Notes under the pieces: model-generated
What the model was told of the DNA's origin: nothing
The model's input: the letters and a program-made list of their open reading frames with translations, nothing else
Database searches by the model: none
Translations under genes and position numbers: made by a program
Shown here: positions 7,752 to 15,789 of the stretch, in pieces
How the letters are laid out: each line of letters opens with the position of its first letter
How positions within the stretch are numbered: position 1 is the first letter of the stretch
Assembly: GCA_002307215.1 (NCBI GenBank)
Contig: DBTU01000029.1
Location: forward strand, 1 to 46,982
Source of the DNA: Lachnoclostridium sp. UBA1308
Lineage (GTDB): Bacteria; Bacillota; Clostridia; Lachnospirales; Lachnospiraceae
Direction: 5' to 3'
DNA length: 46,982 nt

Positions 7752-9572
7752 CTATCCCTCCCCGGCAATCGCTATTTGCTCTCGCAATATTTTTTGTATT
7801 TTTTTTGCGACCTTATTAGCGTCGGCTGTCTCATGGACGTCACCGAACGAAACAGTAATTTTCGGCGCTAATGTAGCAGTACTAAACTTATTGATGTAAT
7901 CCCTCTCGGCTATATCCCTCAGGTATTGGATATCTTCATCGGACATATCAACTTGTACTGTGCTGTTTACACCGGTACCCTCGACAACTGTAGGGTCGCT
8001 TTGTGATCCATTCATCAGGTCTGACAGGCTTTTTAATTTATCGCTGATATCTCCGTATAGGTCTTTACTCAGATCACTTCCCTTGATGTAAGCTTCGGAT
8101 AAATCCTGATACTCCTTTGACTGAGCGTATGTAACATAACCGGAGCTATCCTTTAAATCTTCCTTCTTCTGAGTGATACCATCCTTTAGATCTGTGATTC
8201 CACTCGATATGTCAACTGTTACGCCAGGTATTCCATTAAGTAAATCCTCAATGCCCTTTGCCATTGTTTCAATGTTCCCAAGCATATTAGTGAGCAAATC
8301 ATAGAACAGTATTTTAATCGAGTTTATCGGGTCCCTAAAGACGTTCCCGAAAAAGTTAATAAATGCAGCAACTACATTCCAGATATAAACAAATTTATTA
8401 TAAAAGGTTGCCGCAAAAACACCGATTGAGCCTCCGACGTATCCAATGATATCTTCCCATGATGTGCCAAATTGTCGCGCTGCTGCAATGGCAATAGCAA
8501 TAATAGCAATAACTAACAGTATTGGCCAGTATATAGCCAACCATGCCACAGCCTGAGCTATCAAGGGAGGTACCATCGCCCATAGCCTAGTAATCATGAC
8601 CACAAGGTATACTCCGGATATTAATGCGAGTATTGGTCCTATCGTATCCCATCCGTCAACTACGACATCAATAAACCAACTTACTGCATCCGCTACAAGC
8701 CCGAATCCAGCTATCAACTTATCGGTAAATGCCATAAAGTCATCCGAGTTAATCATCTTGTTTATTTTAGTAATTAGAGGCGCAAACTTTTTGATGGCGC
8801 CGTTTGAGATTTTATTCCATATATCAGCAAAGGTATAGGGCATATCGGCAAATTTAGCATTGATATCATCTGATGCCATGAACATAGCATTTTTGATAAT
8901 GTCGGATGTTATAACGCCTTGTGATGATAGCTTTTTCAGCTCTCCTTTGCTTTTGCCCATATATTTTGCAATCGCATCCGCTACCATTGGAGCATTTTCC
9001 ATGATAGATCTAAACTCATCGCCCTGTAACTTACCAGATCCCATTGCTTGAGTTAATTGCAATGTACCAGCTTCCTTCTCAGATGTACTCGCACCGCCAA
9101 TTTTAAATGACTTTTGTAGCAACTCCGTGAACGCTATCGCTTCATCATTGTTTTTAAACTGATCGCCTGCATTCAGTTGTAATTTGGCTACAGAATCCGC
9201 CATGCTTGCATAGCTTCCCTTTGATCTATCAGCTGCTGCGAAGATTTTATCCTGTAACTGTGCCTGCGTTTGCAGACCGTCATTGATAAGATTAAGTCGG
9301 GCCGCCGTATTGGTATATGTATCGGCAATATTCATGCCTTTGATTGCCCCGACTATTGTAGCCGCTATACCAACAAATCTACCTAGACCGCTGCTAGCCT
9401 TACCGGCACTCGCCCCGGTTGCTTCGAGCTTATTATTGAACTTATCAGTTGCACCGCTCGCACTCAATATCTTGTTTGTAGCTAGATCGGTTTTTTTGAT
9501 TACTTTATCTGCAGTAGTTGAATATCCATCATATAATCTAAACATTGCGTTAAGACTAGCGATGACGCGCAC
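7752..9572 (-). CDS. Tape measure protein (XkdO-like)
   Basis: A 606-residue protein with an N-terminal tape-measure domain at about 65-235. It contains the signature ANTA-like TYTNTAARLNLINDGL, then AGTLQLTQAMGSGKLQGDEF followed by RSIMENAPM. A hydrophobic double segment follows at about 310-365 (PILLVIAIIAIAIAAARQFG), which may insert into the host membrane on DNA ejection. The C-terminal part is helical, rich in Asp and Lys. It is rather short for the family, implying a short tail if the usual proportional rule holds. The reading frame opens just after a TGA, and the GTG at 9572 overlaps the AGGAGG, so the true initiation codon is uncertain. The gene overlaps the frameshifted chaperone. 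Confidence 0.9.
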   Translation of the reverse strand: MRVIASLNAMFRLYDGYSTTADKVIKKTDLATNKILSASGATDKFNNKLEATGASAGKASSGLGRFVGIAATIVGAIKGMNIADTYTNTAARLNLINDGLQTQAQLQDKIFAAADRSKGSYASMADSVAKLQLNAGDQFKNNDEAIAFTELLQKSFKIGGASTSEKEAGTLQLTQAMGSGKLQGDEFRSIMENAPMVADAIAKYMGKSKGELKKLSSQGVITSDIIKNAMFMASDDINAKFADMPYTFADIWNKISNGAIKKFAPLITKINKMINSDDFMAFTDKLIAGFGLVADAVSWFIDVVVDGWDTIGPILALISGVYLVVMITRLWAMVPPLIAQAVAWLAIYWPILLVIAIIAIAIAAARQFGTSWEDIIGYVGGSIGVFAATFYNKFVYIWNVVAAFINFFGNVFRDPINSIKILFYDLLTNMLGNIETMAKGIEDLLNGIPGVTVDISSGITDLKDGITQKKEDLKDSSGYVTYAQSKEYQDLSEAYIKGSDLSKDLYGDISDKLKSLSDLMNGSQSDPTVVEGTGVNSTVQVDMSDEDIQYLRDIAERDYINKFSTATLAPKITVSFGDVHETADANKVAKKIQKILREQIAIAGEG

Positions 9573-10148
9573 CTCCTTTCAAACCTATCTTTGATGCTTG
9601 TTTCTTTTCGTCCTCTGCTCTGAGTTGAATACTTGCAAATACAAAGGCCCTTTCCTTGTCGTCCATGGATATAATCACAGAGGGAAGAATATGAAGTTTT
9701 TGAAGTGCAAAGTGTGCTAAATTAAACTCCGCATCGCCTTGCTTTATTAGTTTTTTACTTCTTCAATATCCTCATTGATATCAGCATCAAGCCCGCCTAA
9801 ACTCTGCACCTTCTGTGCCAGTTCCGCGTATTCTCCGACATAAAGCATCTTTTGAAGCAGCGAGGATTCACCAAGGACCCCATATGCCTTTTGAAGTTCA
9901 GCGTTCGCAAGGTCCGGGAACACAACTGCGGATGCGGTCAATGCGGAAACATATTCTGTACGATCAAACGTATCCGCTCCCTTTTTGTCTTTTCTGGAAA
10001 ACTTCTTAATGAGAAGCTTATTCTCTTCCTGGGTAATCGGTCTGATTATAAACGGCACCGGCTTGCCATCTTCCATGAATCTGTTTGAGACAATTACTTC
10101 TTGGTTTTCTACCTGTACCGGGTGTAAAAATGCTTTTAATGAACTCAT
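9556..10148 (-). CDS. Tail assembly chaperone, -1 frameshift product (GT-type, 197 aa)
   Basis: This is the predicted long product of the XkdN-like gene. Ribosomes that slip back one base at A AAA AAC (9750-9756) bypass the TAA at 9747 and continue in the -1 frame through 64 more codons to TAG 9556. The extension begins LIKQGDAEFNLAHFALQKLH and includes SVIISMDDKERAFVFASIQL. It is uninterrupted and protein-like, with a helix containing the DDKERAFVFASIQ motif that I recognise from the T domain of clostridial phage tail chaperones. In this family the long form binds the tape measure protein and recruits tail-tube subunits. The extension runs into the tape measure start. Confidence 0.88.
9747..10148 (-). 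CDS. xkdN: Tail assembly chaperone, unshifted product (XkdN-like, 133 aa)
   Basis: The 133-residue short form (MSSLKAFLHPVQVENQEVIV, then PFIIRPITQEENKLLIKKFS) has the XkdN/phage tail chaperone pattern, ending in NEDIEEVKN. It coats the tape measure protein while the tube polymerises and is absent from the finished virion. It lies between the tail tube and tape measure genes, where the gpG/gpGT pair is always found. A ribosome binding site, AGGAGG, precedes ATG 10148. The last codons GTA AAA AAC TAA carry the slippery heptamer. Confidence 0.92.
   Translation of the reverse strand: MSSLKAFLHPVQVENQEVIVSNRFMEDGKPVPFIIRPITQEENKLLIKKFSRKDKKGADTFDRTEYVSALTASAVVFPDLANAELQKAYGVLGESSLLQKMLYVGEYAELAQKVQSLGGLDADINEDIEEVKN
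9750..9756 (-). promoter_or_regulatory. -1 programmed ribosomal frameshift site AAAAAAC
   Basis: Read on the minus strand, the zero-frame codons are GTA AAA AAC TAA, so A AAA AAC is in the exact X XXY YYZ phasing needed for -1 slippage. The stop is the next codon, and the -1 frame is open for 64 codons. I did not identify a convincing pseudoknot downstream by eye. Confidence 0.88.
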
Positions 10149-10173
10149 AAAGTTCCTCCTTCAAAAATAATAA

Positions 10174-10193
10174 GGGAGCTGCCTAAGCCTCCC
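10174..10193 (-). terminator. Attenuator-like hairpin after the tail tube gene
   Basis: The minus-strand hairpin GGGAGGCTTAGGCAGCTCCC (one bulged G) is followed by TTATTATTTTT, 17 bases after the tail-tube stop at 10210 and before the chaperone start at 10148. It closely matches the hairpin after the capsid gene (13773-13790), so both probably reduce transcription of the genes behind highly expressed structural genes. Confidence 0.6.
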
Positions 10194-10209
10194 CTGTCTG
10201 TGTTGATAG

Positions 10210-10686
10210 TTACCTGTAATTTGTTGGTGCTATAAACGATCCCATAACCTCAATGTCATCAAATGTGATATCGCTGTCCACTGTGATTGGATCTTCAGAG
10301 CCATCATCAATCATCATGGCGGGTATAGTCTTTATAATTACATTAGAAAGCCTAACCTCTTGCCTCCCAATTGAAGAAGCCGGGTCCTCAACGTAGCACT
10401 GAATTGTAACTGTTTTACGCGATCCGGTTTTTAGATACTCAATAGCTCGATTAAGATATGTGCTACTCATAAAATACATTGTTAAGCTTCCGGTGCCTTC
10501 GGCTCCAGTAACCTTGTGCTGAGTCATTCTGTGTCCGAGCATTCTTTTTGTTTGTACAATCATGTCAAGCTGAGCGCTAAGCTTGGACAGTTCGAATAGC
10601 TCGACCATATCATCTCCAACCGTTATGAACGCCTTTCCCTCATGAGAGGATATGGTATCATCCAGTTTTGTATAATTGTCAGACAT
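10210..10686 (-). CDS. xkdM: Phage tail tube protein (XkdM-like)
   Basis: A 158-residue protein (MSDNYTKLDDTISSHEGKAF, then ITVGDDMVELFELSKLSAQL). The MLGHRMTQHKVTGAEGTGSL stretch followed by TMYFMSSTYLNRAIEYLKTG is characteristic of the XkdM tube family (DUF2001). It polymerises as hexamer rings into the inner tube through which DNA passes. It follows the sheath gene directly, the conserved sheath-tube pair of contractile tails, and is followed by a hairpin that should lower read-through into the chaperone. Confidence 0.93.
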   Translation of the reverse strand: MSDNYTKLDDTISSHEGKAFITVGDDMVELFELSKLSAQLDMIVQTKRMLGHRMTQHKVTGAEGTGSLTMYFMSSTYLNRAIEYLKTGSRKTVTIQCYVEDPASSIGRQEVRLSNVIIKTIPAMMIDDGSEDPITVDSDITFDDIEVMGSFIAPTNYR

Positions 10687-10702
10687 GTTTTAATCCCCTT
10701 TC

Positions 10703-11749
10703 TTAGGATAAATTGACAGTAATATAAATCTTTTCAATACTGTCTACCGGTTGAATATAGCAATCAATAACAACTGCGTCTGAGGCCATACCGGAGTTTA
10801 TAGTTACATCATCCGCAGCAAAGTTTTCAATTGCAGCCATGCTCTGAAGGACCTTGAAATAATCAATCAGCGTTCCTCTGAGCAACGCCCTTCCATCAAC
10901 GTTGTTGTTTGTCTTGCCAATGAAGCTGCCTTCGAAAATATTCGTAATATCATTACTGATACCGTCGAGTGTACGGATCACGCGATTCTTTTTGAAAACT
11001 GCGCTTTTGGTAGTGCTTGTGGTGGTCAGGCAGTTAATGTCATATACCACCGTGACATTCTGGGCACTGTCTACCTTGAAGATAAACTTGCCGGCAGCAA
11101 TAGCGGCTTCCATTTCACTTCTGGTCATACGAGGCGATACATCAATAGCTCCCGAGTATGCCTTGCCAGTATTAGACTGGTTTATGCCTGCGCCTGCTGT
11201 GGCGCCTGCTACCCATGCTGTACACTGTGCTGCTGTCATTGTGGACGCATCTGCCATTGTTACGCCTTGTGCAACATTGATAATGCATTCAGCGTCACCG
11301 ACCTGATTTGCAAGCACTGCCTGAATCTTGATACCTTCATCATCCCTCATTGCCTTAACCCATGTAACGATAGCGGTTTTCATAGTGGCATAAGTCGTAC
11401 CGTCATATGGGTAGGCTATGGTGTTAAATATCTTGGTCTTAAGAGCCACCAGTGCCGCGGTTATTGCTGCCGCTACATGTGCTGTGCCTAAGTTGTATAC
11501 CATTACGGCTTTAGCATTCTTTAACGCCTCATTAACAAGCAACTTATCTGCCGCTGTTACACTGGCCGGATAAGCACTTTCATCAACAGATGTAATTGTG
11601 TAAATCTGACCTAATGTTCCGACGCTCATTTCCTGCAATAAAGCAACAATGCCCCTGTCACCCGGTGTTATCGAGAGAGGGACATTTGTCTTAAAATTGA
11701 GGTAAGCACCAGGTAAAACTTTATTCTGAGTATCCCATGTTCCTGACAT
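10703..11749 (-). CDS. xkdK: Tail sheath protein (XkdK-like)
   Basis: A 348-residue protein (MSGTWDTQNKVLPGAYLNFK, then TNVPLSITPGDRGIVALLQE). The KVLPGAYLNF start, the ALKNAKAVMVYNLGTA strand, the ARMTRSEMEAAIAAGK-like block at about 210-225 (PRMTRSEMEAAIAAGKFIFK) and the C-terminal KNRVIRTLDGISNDITNIF segment identify the contractile sheath family. The sheath surrounds the tube and contracts on infection. Its presence shows this is a myovirus-type phage rather than a siphovirus. Confidence 0.95.
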   Translation of the reverse strand: MSGTWDTQNKVLPGAYLNFKTNVPLSITPGDRGIVALLQEMSVGTLGQIYTITSVDESAYPASVTAADKLLVNEALKNAKAVMVYNLGTAHVAAAITAALVALKTKIFNTIAYPYDGTTYATMKTAIVTWVKAMRDDEGIKIQAVLANQVGDAECIINVAQGVTMADASTMTAAQCTAWVAGATAGAGINQSNTGKAYSGAIDVSPRMTRSEMEAAIAAGKFIFKVDSAQNVTVVYDINCLTTTSTTKSAVFKKNRVIRTLDGISNDITNIFEGSFIGKTNNNVDGRALLRGTLIDYFKVLQSMAAIENFAADDVTINSGMASDAVVIDCYIQPVDSIEKIYITVNLS

Positions 11750-11766
11750 GTTTTAACCTTCTTTCT

Positions 11767-12183
11767 TTAGATATTTGTATTGGTTTCCTGTGACTGCATT
11801 AATGTTCCTCCCTCGACTTTCATCTCAGAGTAGTTAATGTCAAAAGTCATATGCAGAACGTTGTCCGTTATCCGGGCATTCTTGCTTAGCACCCGGAATT
11901 TGCTTGTAGTTCCGATTAGATCGAATCCCTGCAGTAATACTTCCTGTGTGGCTTGGCAGTCACTCTTTATGTCAGCCGGGCCCTTCTCGGAGAAGCAAGC
12001 CACGTCAAAGCTAATCCGACCCTTGTTCTTTGTGTTCAATCGCTTGCTGTAATCCTGGTCGATTTCAAATATAACAAAAGCCGGTGGAGTGAATTTCTGC
12101 GGAATATCATCTGTATATCGCGTGTAATTTGGATACAGCTCTTTGAGTTTATATACGATTGCTGACTTGATATCACTTATCAT
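11767..12183 (-). CDS. Tail terminator/completion protein (DUF6838-like)
   Basis: 138 residues (MISDIKSAIVYKLKELYPNY, then TRYTDDIPQKFTPPAFVIFE). The N-terminal helix followed by PAFVIFEIDQ and RISFDVACFS strands and a final DNVLHMTFDINYSE strand matches the small family found between HK97 gp10-like proteins and the sheath in clostridial Xkd-type phages, likely the tail terminator that caps the tube and joins it to the head. The start overlaps the stop of the preceding gene by 11 bases. Confidence 0.7.
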   Translation of the reverse strand: MISDIKSAIVYKLKELYPNYTRYTDDIPQKFTPPAFVIFEIDQDYSKRLNTKNKGRISFDVACFSEKGPADIKSDCQATQEVLLQGFDLIGTTSKFRVLSKNARITDNVLHMTFDINYSEMKVEGGTLMQSQETNTNI

Positions 12184-12679
12184 GCTCCTTGTTCACCCTC
12201 TCCACTTCTTTTTTAAACTCAGATTCCATCACCTTATTGACTTTGTGTATCGCTTTTTCTAGCATGAACTTGCCCTTTACAAAACCTATATTCACACCGT
12301 TTTTAACGATTCTGTGACCGTCATTGACAAAAGAAGAGTAGCCGGCACTGTTAAACAGCCCTTTTTCGACGCCCCTACCAACTCTTTTTACTCGCGGAGA
12401 AGACCAACTTTTTCTCATGAATCCGCCAACTTTAATTGTGTGCCGGTATATACCAACCGTTATCTCTTTTGTGTTGAACTTGTTATCAGCATCTGGATCA
12501 ACGAAAGTACTTTTTGAGTAATTTCCGACAGGCGTGTTGCGCTTTACATCAGCTAGCCCGACGTTCACCGCAACCGAAAGCACATGTCTGTCAATGTTTC
12601 CTATATCATCCATCATTGCAGACAGCTCTTTCCGGAACTGTTTAATTGCAATCTGATTAGCTCTATAATTGTTATTCAT
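12173..12679 (-). CDS. HK97 gp10-like head-tail/tail completion protein
   Basis: A 168-residue basic protein (MNNNYRANQIAIKQFRKELS). The helix-rich N-terminus followed by VGLADVKRNTPVGNYSKSTF fits the HK97 gp10/XkdI family: K/R-NTPVG after an amphipathic helix is the usual signature. The C-terminus (SGYSSFVNDGHRIVKNGVNI to FMLEKAIHKV) also fits, with the VNDGHR-x3-G motif. Role: tail completion and attachment of tail to head. It overlaps both neighbours (4 bp with the connector, 11 bp with the terminator protein). Confidence 0.82.
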   Translation of the reverse strand: MNNNYRANQIAIKQFRKELSAMMDDIGNIDRHVLSVAVNVGLADVKRNTPVGNYSKSTFVDPDADNKFNTKEITVGIYRHTIKVGGFMRKSWSSPRVKRVGRGVEKGLFNSAGYSSFVNDGHRIVKNGVNIGFVKGKFMLEKAIHKVNKVMESEFKKEVERVNKEHDK

Positions 12680-13020
12680 GCCGTACCACTTCGCTTTACG
12701 CTGAACTGCATTCCACCACTGGAAGGGAATCCTTCGCCAACAGCCAATTCTATTGCCGCACCACTCTTGTGCTGAGTAACGATAACCTTGTCACCCTCTA
12801 CGGCTGTATTAAAGCCACAGAAAAGCGTATGCGAGTTAATCAGTGTCGGTACACCATCTTCGCCTGTGTCAGTCAAAGAGCCGCCACTATAATGACATTT
12901 AAGTGCCATGAAGGACGGGGTATTTGATAATACACTGGTTGTCACTTCATCAACTACAAGCTCGGTCCATTTATAGACATCCATTCGGTCTTTCCATAAC
13001 CGTTCAAGTGGGCTACTCAT
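12676..13020 (-). CDS. Head-tail connector / minor head protein (XkdH-like)
   Basis: 114 residues (MSSPLERLWKDRMDVYKWTE). The MDVYKWTE start, the FMALKCHYSGGSLTDTGEDG region and the LFCGFNTAVEGDKVIVTQHK strand are typical of the head-closure protein that follows the YqbG-like connector in Xkd-type phages. It seals the portal/connector and forms the docking surface for the tail. The gene order (connector, closure, gp10-like, terminator, sheath) supports this. There is a one-base overlap with its upstream neighbour. Confidence 0.72.
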   Translation of the reverse strand: MSSPLERLWKDRMDVYKWTELVVDEVTTSVLSNTPSFMALKCHYSGGSLTDTGEDGVPTLINSHTLFCGFNTAVEGDKVIVTQHKSGAAIELAVGEGFPSSGGMQFSVKRSGTA

Positions 13021-13358
13021 TATCTCAACCTCCTAAACTTACGCAGGCTTTCTTTATCCTTATTGGACAAGCCGTACACGGTTTCCTTAGAAGCATCATC
13101 GCTAACATTGTAGGTAATGGATGTATCGCCCTCTTTGATGCTCTTAACATCAAATACAGAAGCGGTACCGTTCTCGGCTTCATAGTTGATTATGGCTTTA
13201 ACTTTCTTCCGGATAAATGGCTCTGCTTCAATGGGCGGTTCGGTAAGGTTACAGTAATTCAATACCTCCGTAATCACGTCGGAAATTGCTAAATCACTCG
13301 AATCATCCATGATGTGAAGATTTTCTTTGACTAATGCTATCGTTTCATCTGTGGTCAC
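13020..13358 (-). CDS. Head-tail connector protein (YqbG/DUF3199-like)
   Basis: 112 residues, mostly alpha-helical (MTTDETIALVKENLHIMDDS, then SDLAISDVITEVLNYCNLTE). A four-helix core with PEAEPFIRKKVKAIINYEAE-type helix and a C-terminal GLSNKDKESLRKFRRLR tail agrees with gp6/gp15-type connectors that form a ring beneath the portal. It is directly downstream of the capsid/HeH gene pair. The basic C-terminus probably contacts DNA or the portal. Assignment is from pattern and synteny. Confidence 0.75.
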   Translation of the reverse strand: MTTDETIALVKENLHIMDDSSDLAISDVITEVLNYCNLTEPPIEAEPFIRKKVKAIINYEAENGTASVFDVKSIKEGDTSITYNVSDDASKETVYGLSNKDKESLRKFRRLR

Positions 13359-13375
13359 TGTATCAACTCCTTCCG

Positions 13376-13404
13376 AAAAAGGAAGCTGATTTTACTCAGC
13401 TCCC
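13376..13404 (-). terminator. Hairpin at the end of the HeH/LEM gene
   Basis: On the minus strand GGGAGCTGA / TCAGCTTCC form a 9-bp stem (one G-T) followed by TTTTT. The TAA stop of the HeH/LEM gene (13392-13394) lies in the loop. A third hairpin of the GGGAGCT type in the structural block, it probably weakens read-through into the connector genes. Confidence 0.6.
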
Positions 13405-13742
13405 TCTAATAATTTTAATAGCGTTTCTTTGTGCTGGTCTGGATTTTCTCCAGAGTATTCATCTTTATCATGGTTTGGGGTTTCTCCAGGAAATTGGTTT
13501 TCGGGATTATCCATGCTAGTTCCACCTTCATCAGGTGCTTTATTAACCGCATCACCCTGAGCCTTTTTTAACAACTCCAGAAGGGTTGCTTTATTAGGTT
13601 TTTTATCATACTTGACACCTAACGCATCAAGTAGCGCCATCAGTTCTTTATTAGTCGGTTCAGCGAGCTTATTTTCATTTTCCAAAGATGTTTCCATCTT
13701 GGCCTGCTCACGTCTTAATCGCTGGAATGCTGTTGCACTCAT
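13392..13742 (-). CDS. HeH/LEM-domain phage protein (YqbF-like)
   Basis: 116 residues. Residues about 28-62 (TNKELMALLDALGVKYDKKP followed by NKATLLELL) form a HeH/LEM helix-extended loop-helix DNA/protein-binding domain. The N-terminus is basic (MSATAFQRLRREQAKMETSL) and the C-terminal half is low-complexity, rich in Pro, Asn, Glu and Asp. Proteins like this (YqbF) stand between the capsid and connector genes of Bacillus and Clostridium phages; their role is not settled, perhaps capsid decoration or nucleoid contact. The start has a purine-rich AGGGA site. Confidence 0.78.
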   Translation of the reverse strand: MSATAFQRLRREQAKMETSLENENKLAEPTNKELMALLDALGVKYDKKPNKATLLELLKKAQGDAVNKAPDEGGTSMDNPENQFPGETPNHDKDEYSGENPDQHKETLLKLLEGAE

Positions 13743-13772
13743 AAATATATTCCCTCCATTTAAAAGGATAAA

Positions 13773-13790
13773 GGAGCTGTATAAGCCTCC
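13773..13790 (-). terminator. Attenuator-like hairpin after the capsid gene
   Basis: Minus-strand GGAGGCTTATACAGCTCC (bulged G) followed by TTTATCCTTTTA begins 9 bases after the capsid stop. It is nearly the same as the hairpin after the tail tube gene at 10174-10193. It is likely a partial terminator that sets a high capsid to downstream-gene ratio. Confidence 0.55.
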
Positions 13791-13798
13791 TCGGTTAA

Positions 13799-14749
13799 TT
13801 AGATCTTATGAACGAACTTGATTATACGGATGTTCTTCGTCTCGTAAACCTTAGTCCAGTTGGCTGCTGTTTCTGCCTCTGCATTAGTTGGAGAGGAACC
13901 TGCTACAGATGCATTGTTGAACTTAATACCTCTAGGATGAAGTACAAAGTGCTGTCTATTGATGAGGATATCATCACCAGCCAGGGAATCACGATCTGTC
14001 TCGGTCGGAACTGGAGCGGATCCATTGCCTAAGCCGATAGCTCCCTCACCAAATAAGTAAGTGGAGTAAACTCCTGCAGCTACAGGACAGCCATCATCAA
14101 CGATTACTCGCTTTCCCATGTATGTAGGAATATCAACAACACCTTGTGAATTTGGAATGTAAACAATCAAATTCTGTTTCTGTAAAGATGCATATACTGC
14201 TGAGTGCATACCTACTGCTGTAATCTTACCAGCTGCATCTCCTAACAAGGTCATTGCATCGATAAACGAATTACCTGTCATGGTTGCCAACGCACCGGCT
14301 AATGCGGATACATCTAATAAGTTGCTTGCCATGGTAGCACTTGCGAAAACCCCCTTTAACTGTGAAAACATAATAGCTTGTCTTCTTCTAGCCCAATATG
14401 CTGCTACTAAATCACCGATAGCTTTCATCGGATCAGAACCGGATAATGCCTTTGCTAAATCATTGGTTGACCATGCTTTACCTCTCATATAAAGAGCTGC
14501 TACGTCTTGCGCTGCAGTGATCTTCTCTGGTGTTAACGCACCAGTATCGGATAGAACTTCATCATTACCGGTTAAATCATTCCAGAACGGCATATTAATT
14601 AATTTACCACCTGCGGATGCTAATGCATCTAATTCCGGATTGTTTGATATGATGCCTGCTTGTGATAAAGCGGATAACTCTGCGGTTCTTTGGATTACAT
14701 AGGGATTAAATACCTGGGGAACGATTACATCTGCTATTCTTGTTGGCAT
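13799..14749 (-). CDS. Major capsid protein
   Basis: A 316-residue protein (MPTRIADVIVPQVFNPYVIQ, then RTAELSALSQAGIISNNPEL). The VPQVFNPYV start, GKLINMPFWNDLTGNDEVLS, LTPEKITAAQDVAALYMRGK and the YWARRRQAIMFSQLKGVFAS helix are the pattern of coat-protein-type major capsid proteins of clostridial myoviruses (HK97-fold). There is no N-terminal protease-cleavable delta domain; a separate scaffold is encoded upstream. It forms the icosahedral shell. Codon usage appears regular and a hairpin follows the gene. Confidence 0.9.
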   Translation of the reverse strand: MPTRIADVIVPQVFNPYVIQRTAELSALSQAGIISNNPELDALASAGGKLINMPFWNDLTGNDEVLSDTGALTPEKITAAQDVAALYMRGKAWSTNDLAKALSGSDPMKAIGDLVAAYWARRRQAIMFSQLKGVFASATMASNLLDVSALAGALATMTGNSFIDAMTLLGDAAGKITAVGMHSAVYASLQKQNLIVYIPNSQGVVDIPTYMGKRVIVDDGCPVAAGVYSTYLFGEGAIGLGNGSAPVPTETDRDSLAGDDILINRQHFVLHPRGIKFNNASVAGSSPTNAEAETAANWTKVYETKNIRIIKFVHKI

Positions 14750-14785
14750 AATAAATTACCTCTTTCTTATAATTTTAGTTAATAG

Positions 14786-15391
14786 TTACTTGCTAGCCAT
14801 ATATTGAGCTGCTAACGTTGGGTTTTCCTTAAGGAGCTTTCCTTGCTCGGTAAGGTTGAAATGTTCTTTACTCCATGGATTCTTACCACCTGCAGGAGTC
14901 TTGTCTTTGTTCTGTGGGTCTCTTCCTGCAACAACCGGAGTGAATAAATCTTTGTAGGTCTCTTTAATTCCTGTCAGTTGTTCATCGATACCGGAAACAG
15001 ACCCGTCTGCATTAACTACCAATTTTGACTTATCAAACTTTGTGGCGAGTAAATCCGGATACTTGGTATCGGTCAACTTAGATTGTATTGCAGCATTGAT
15101 TGTTAAATCCTTAAGCTTGCCCTCGTACTGATCCTTAGTGACCTTATTAGCTTCTTGCAGCTCCTTGATGGTTTTCTCGGCCTCTTCGTTACCTTTGACT
15201 TTATCTCCAAGGTCTTTGAGCTGTTTATCCCTGTCAATGATTTGCTTGTCCAAATCCTTCTTGGCATCATTTACTTCATCAAAGCGTGACTTCGGTATGA
15301 ATGTCTTAAGCTCCTCGGTTGATACCGCAATGATTGCTGTAACCTGTGCCTCTGTCAATCCTTCGATGCTTGTTAAATCTTCTTTCTTCAT
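14786..15391 (-). CDS. Scaffolding protein (GP20-type minor structural protein)
   Basis: The start is placed at ATG 15391 (MKKEDLTSIEGLTEAQVTAI), preceded by AAAGGTGG at a 7-base spacing. The product is 201 residues. Residues 35-115 form a highly charged coiled coil (DAKKDLDKQIIDRDKQLKDL and KTIKELQEANKVTKDQYEGK). The C-terminus (KTPAGGKNPWSKEHFNLTEQ) is the capsid-binding tail. This organisation is that of the phage minor structural GP20 scaffold family, which directs capsid assembly and then leaves. It lies directly upstream of the capsid gene. Confidence 0.92.
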   Translation of the reverse strand: MKKEDLTSIEGLTEAQVTAIIAVSTEELKTFIPKSRFDEVNDAKKDLDKQIIDRDKQLKDLGDKVKGNEEAEKTIKELQEANKVTKDQYEGKLKDLTINAAIQSKLTDTKYPDLLATKFDKSKLVVNADGSVSGIDEQLTGIKETYKDLFTPVVAGRDPQNKDKTPAGGKNPWSKEHFNLTEQGKLLKENPTLAAQYMASK

Positions 15392-15488
15392 GTATGTTCC
15401 ACCTTTCAAATTCAATTGTTGTCCCGGTTCAGTCCGGTATTATTTGTCTTTTCAGTTAACGTCCGAAGTACCAAAGTGACGGTTTTTT

Positions 15489-15521
15489 GAACAATAAAAT
15501 AAGACGTTTAACCCAACGTCT
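15489..15521 (-). terminator. Intrinsic terminator upstream of scaffold
   Basis: Minus-strand stem AGACGTT / AACGTCT (15502-15521) with a 6-base loop, followed by the T-rich tail TATTTTATTG. It lies between the 75-residue gene (stop 15551) and the scaffold start, separating the portal/minor-head segment from the scaffold-capsid segment. Confidence 0.6.
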
Positions 15522-15550
15522 ACACTAGGGAGAAAAGGATCACCGCCCTT

Positions 15551-15778
15551 CTATGTAAGATTCTTAAACACGGTTGCGTTTTCAGATAATTTAATAATTC
15601 CGTCCTCCTCCCTAAAAACAGGCTCGGTACCTTTTGGATATAGCTTAAATTCAATATTGTCTTTAACGAATCCATCATCACCGGACACTAACGGTATACA
15701 TGCCAGTATTTCTTTTGTTGTGCTGTTATACACAGCCACATGATCATATAAGCTTATCCTTGCTTCAATACTTGCCAT
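15551..15778 (-). CDS. Small phage protein of unknown function (75 aa)
   Basis: 75 residues, beta-rich (MASIEARISLYDHVAVYNST, then DNIEFKLYPKGTEPVFREED). No recognised domain and no cysteines or membrane segment. A clear ribosome binding site, AGGAGG, lies 5 bases before the ATG at 15778. It is situated between the metallopeptidase-like gene and the scaffold gene, so it is probably expressed late. It might be a capsid-decoration or head-maturation accessory, but nothing in the sequence proves this. Confidence 0.65.
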   Translation of the reverse strand: MASIEARISLYDHVAVYNSTTKEILACIPLVSGDDGFVKDNIEFKLYPKGTEPVFREEDGIIKLSENATVFKNLT

Positions 15779-15789
15779 AACATACCTCC

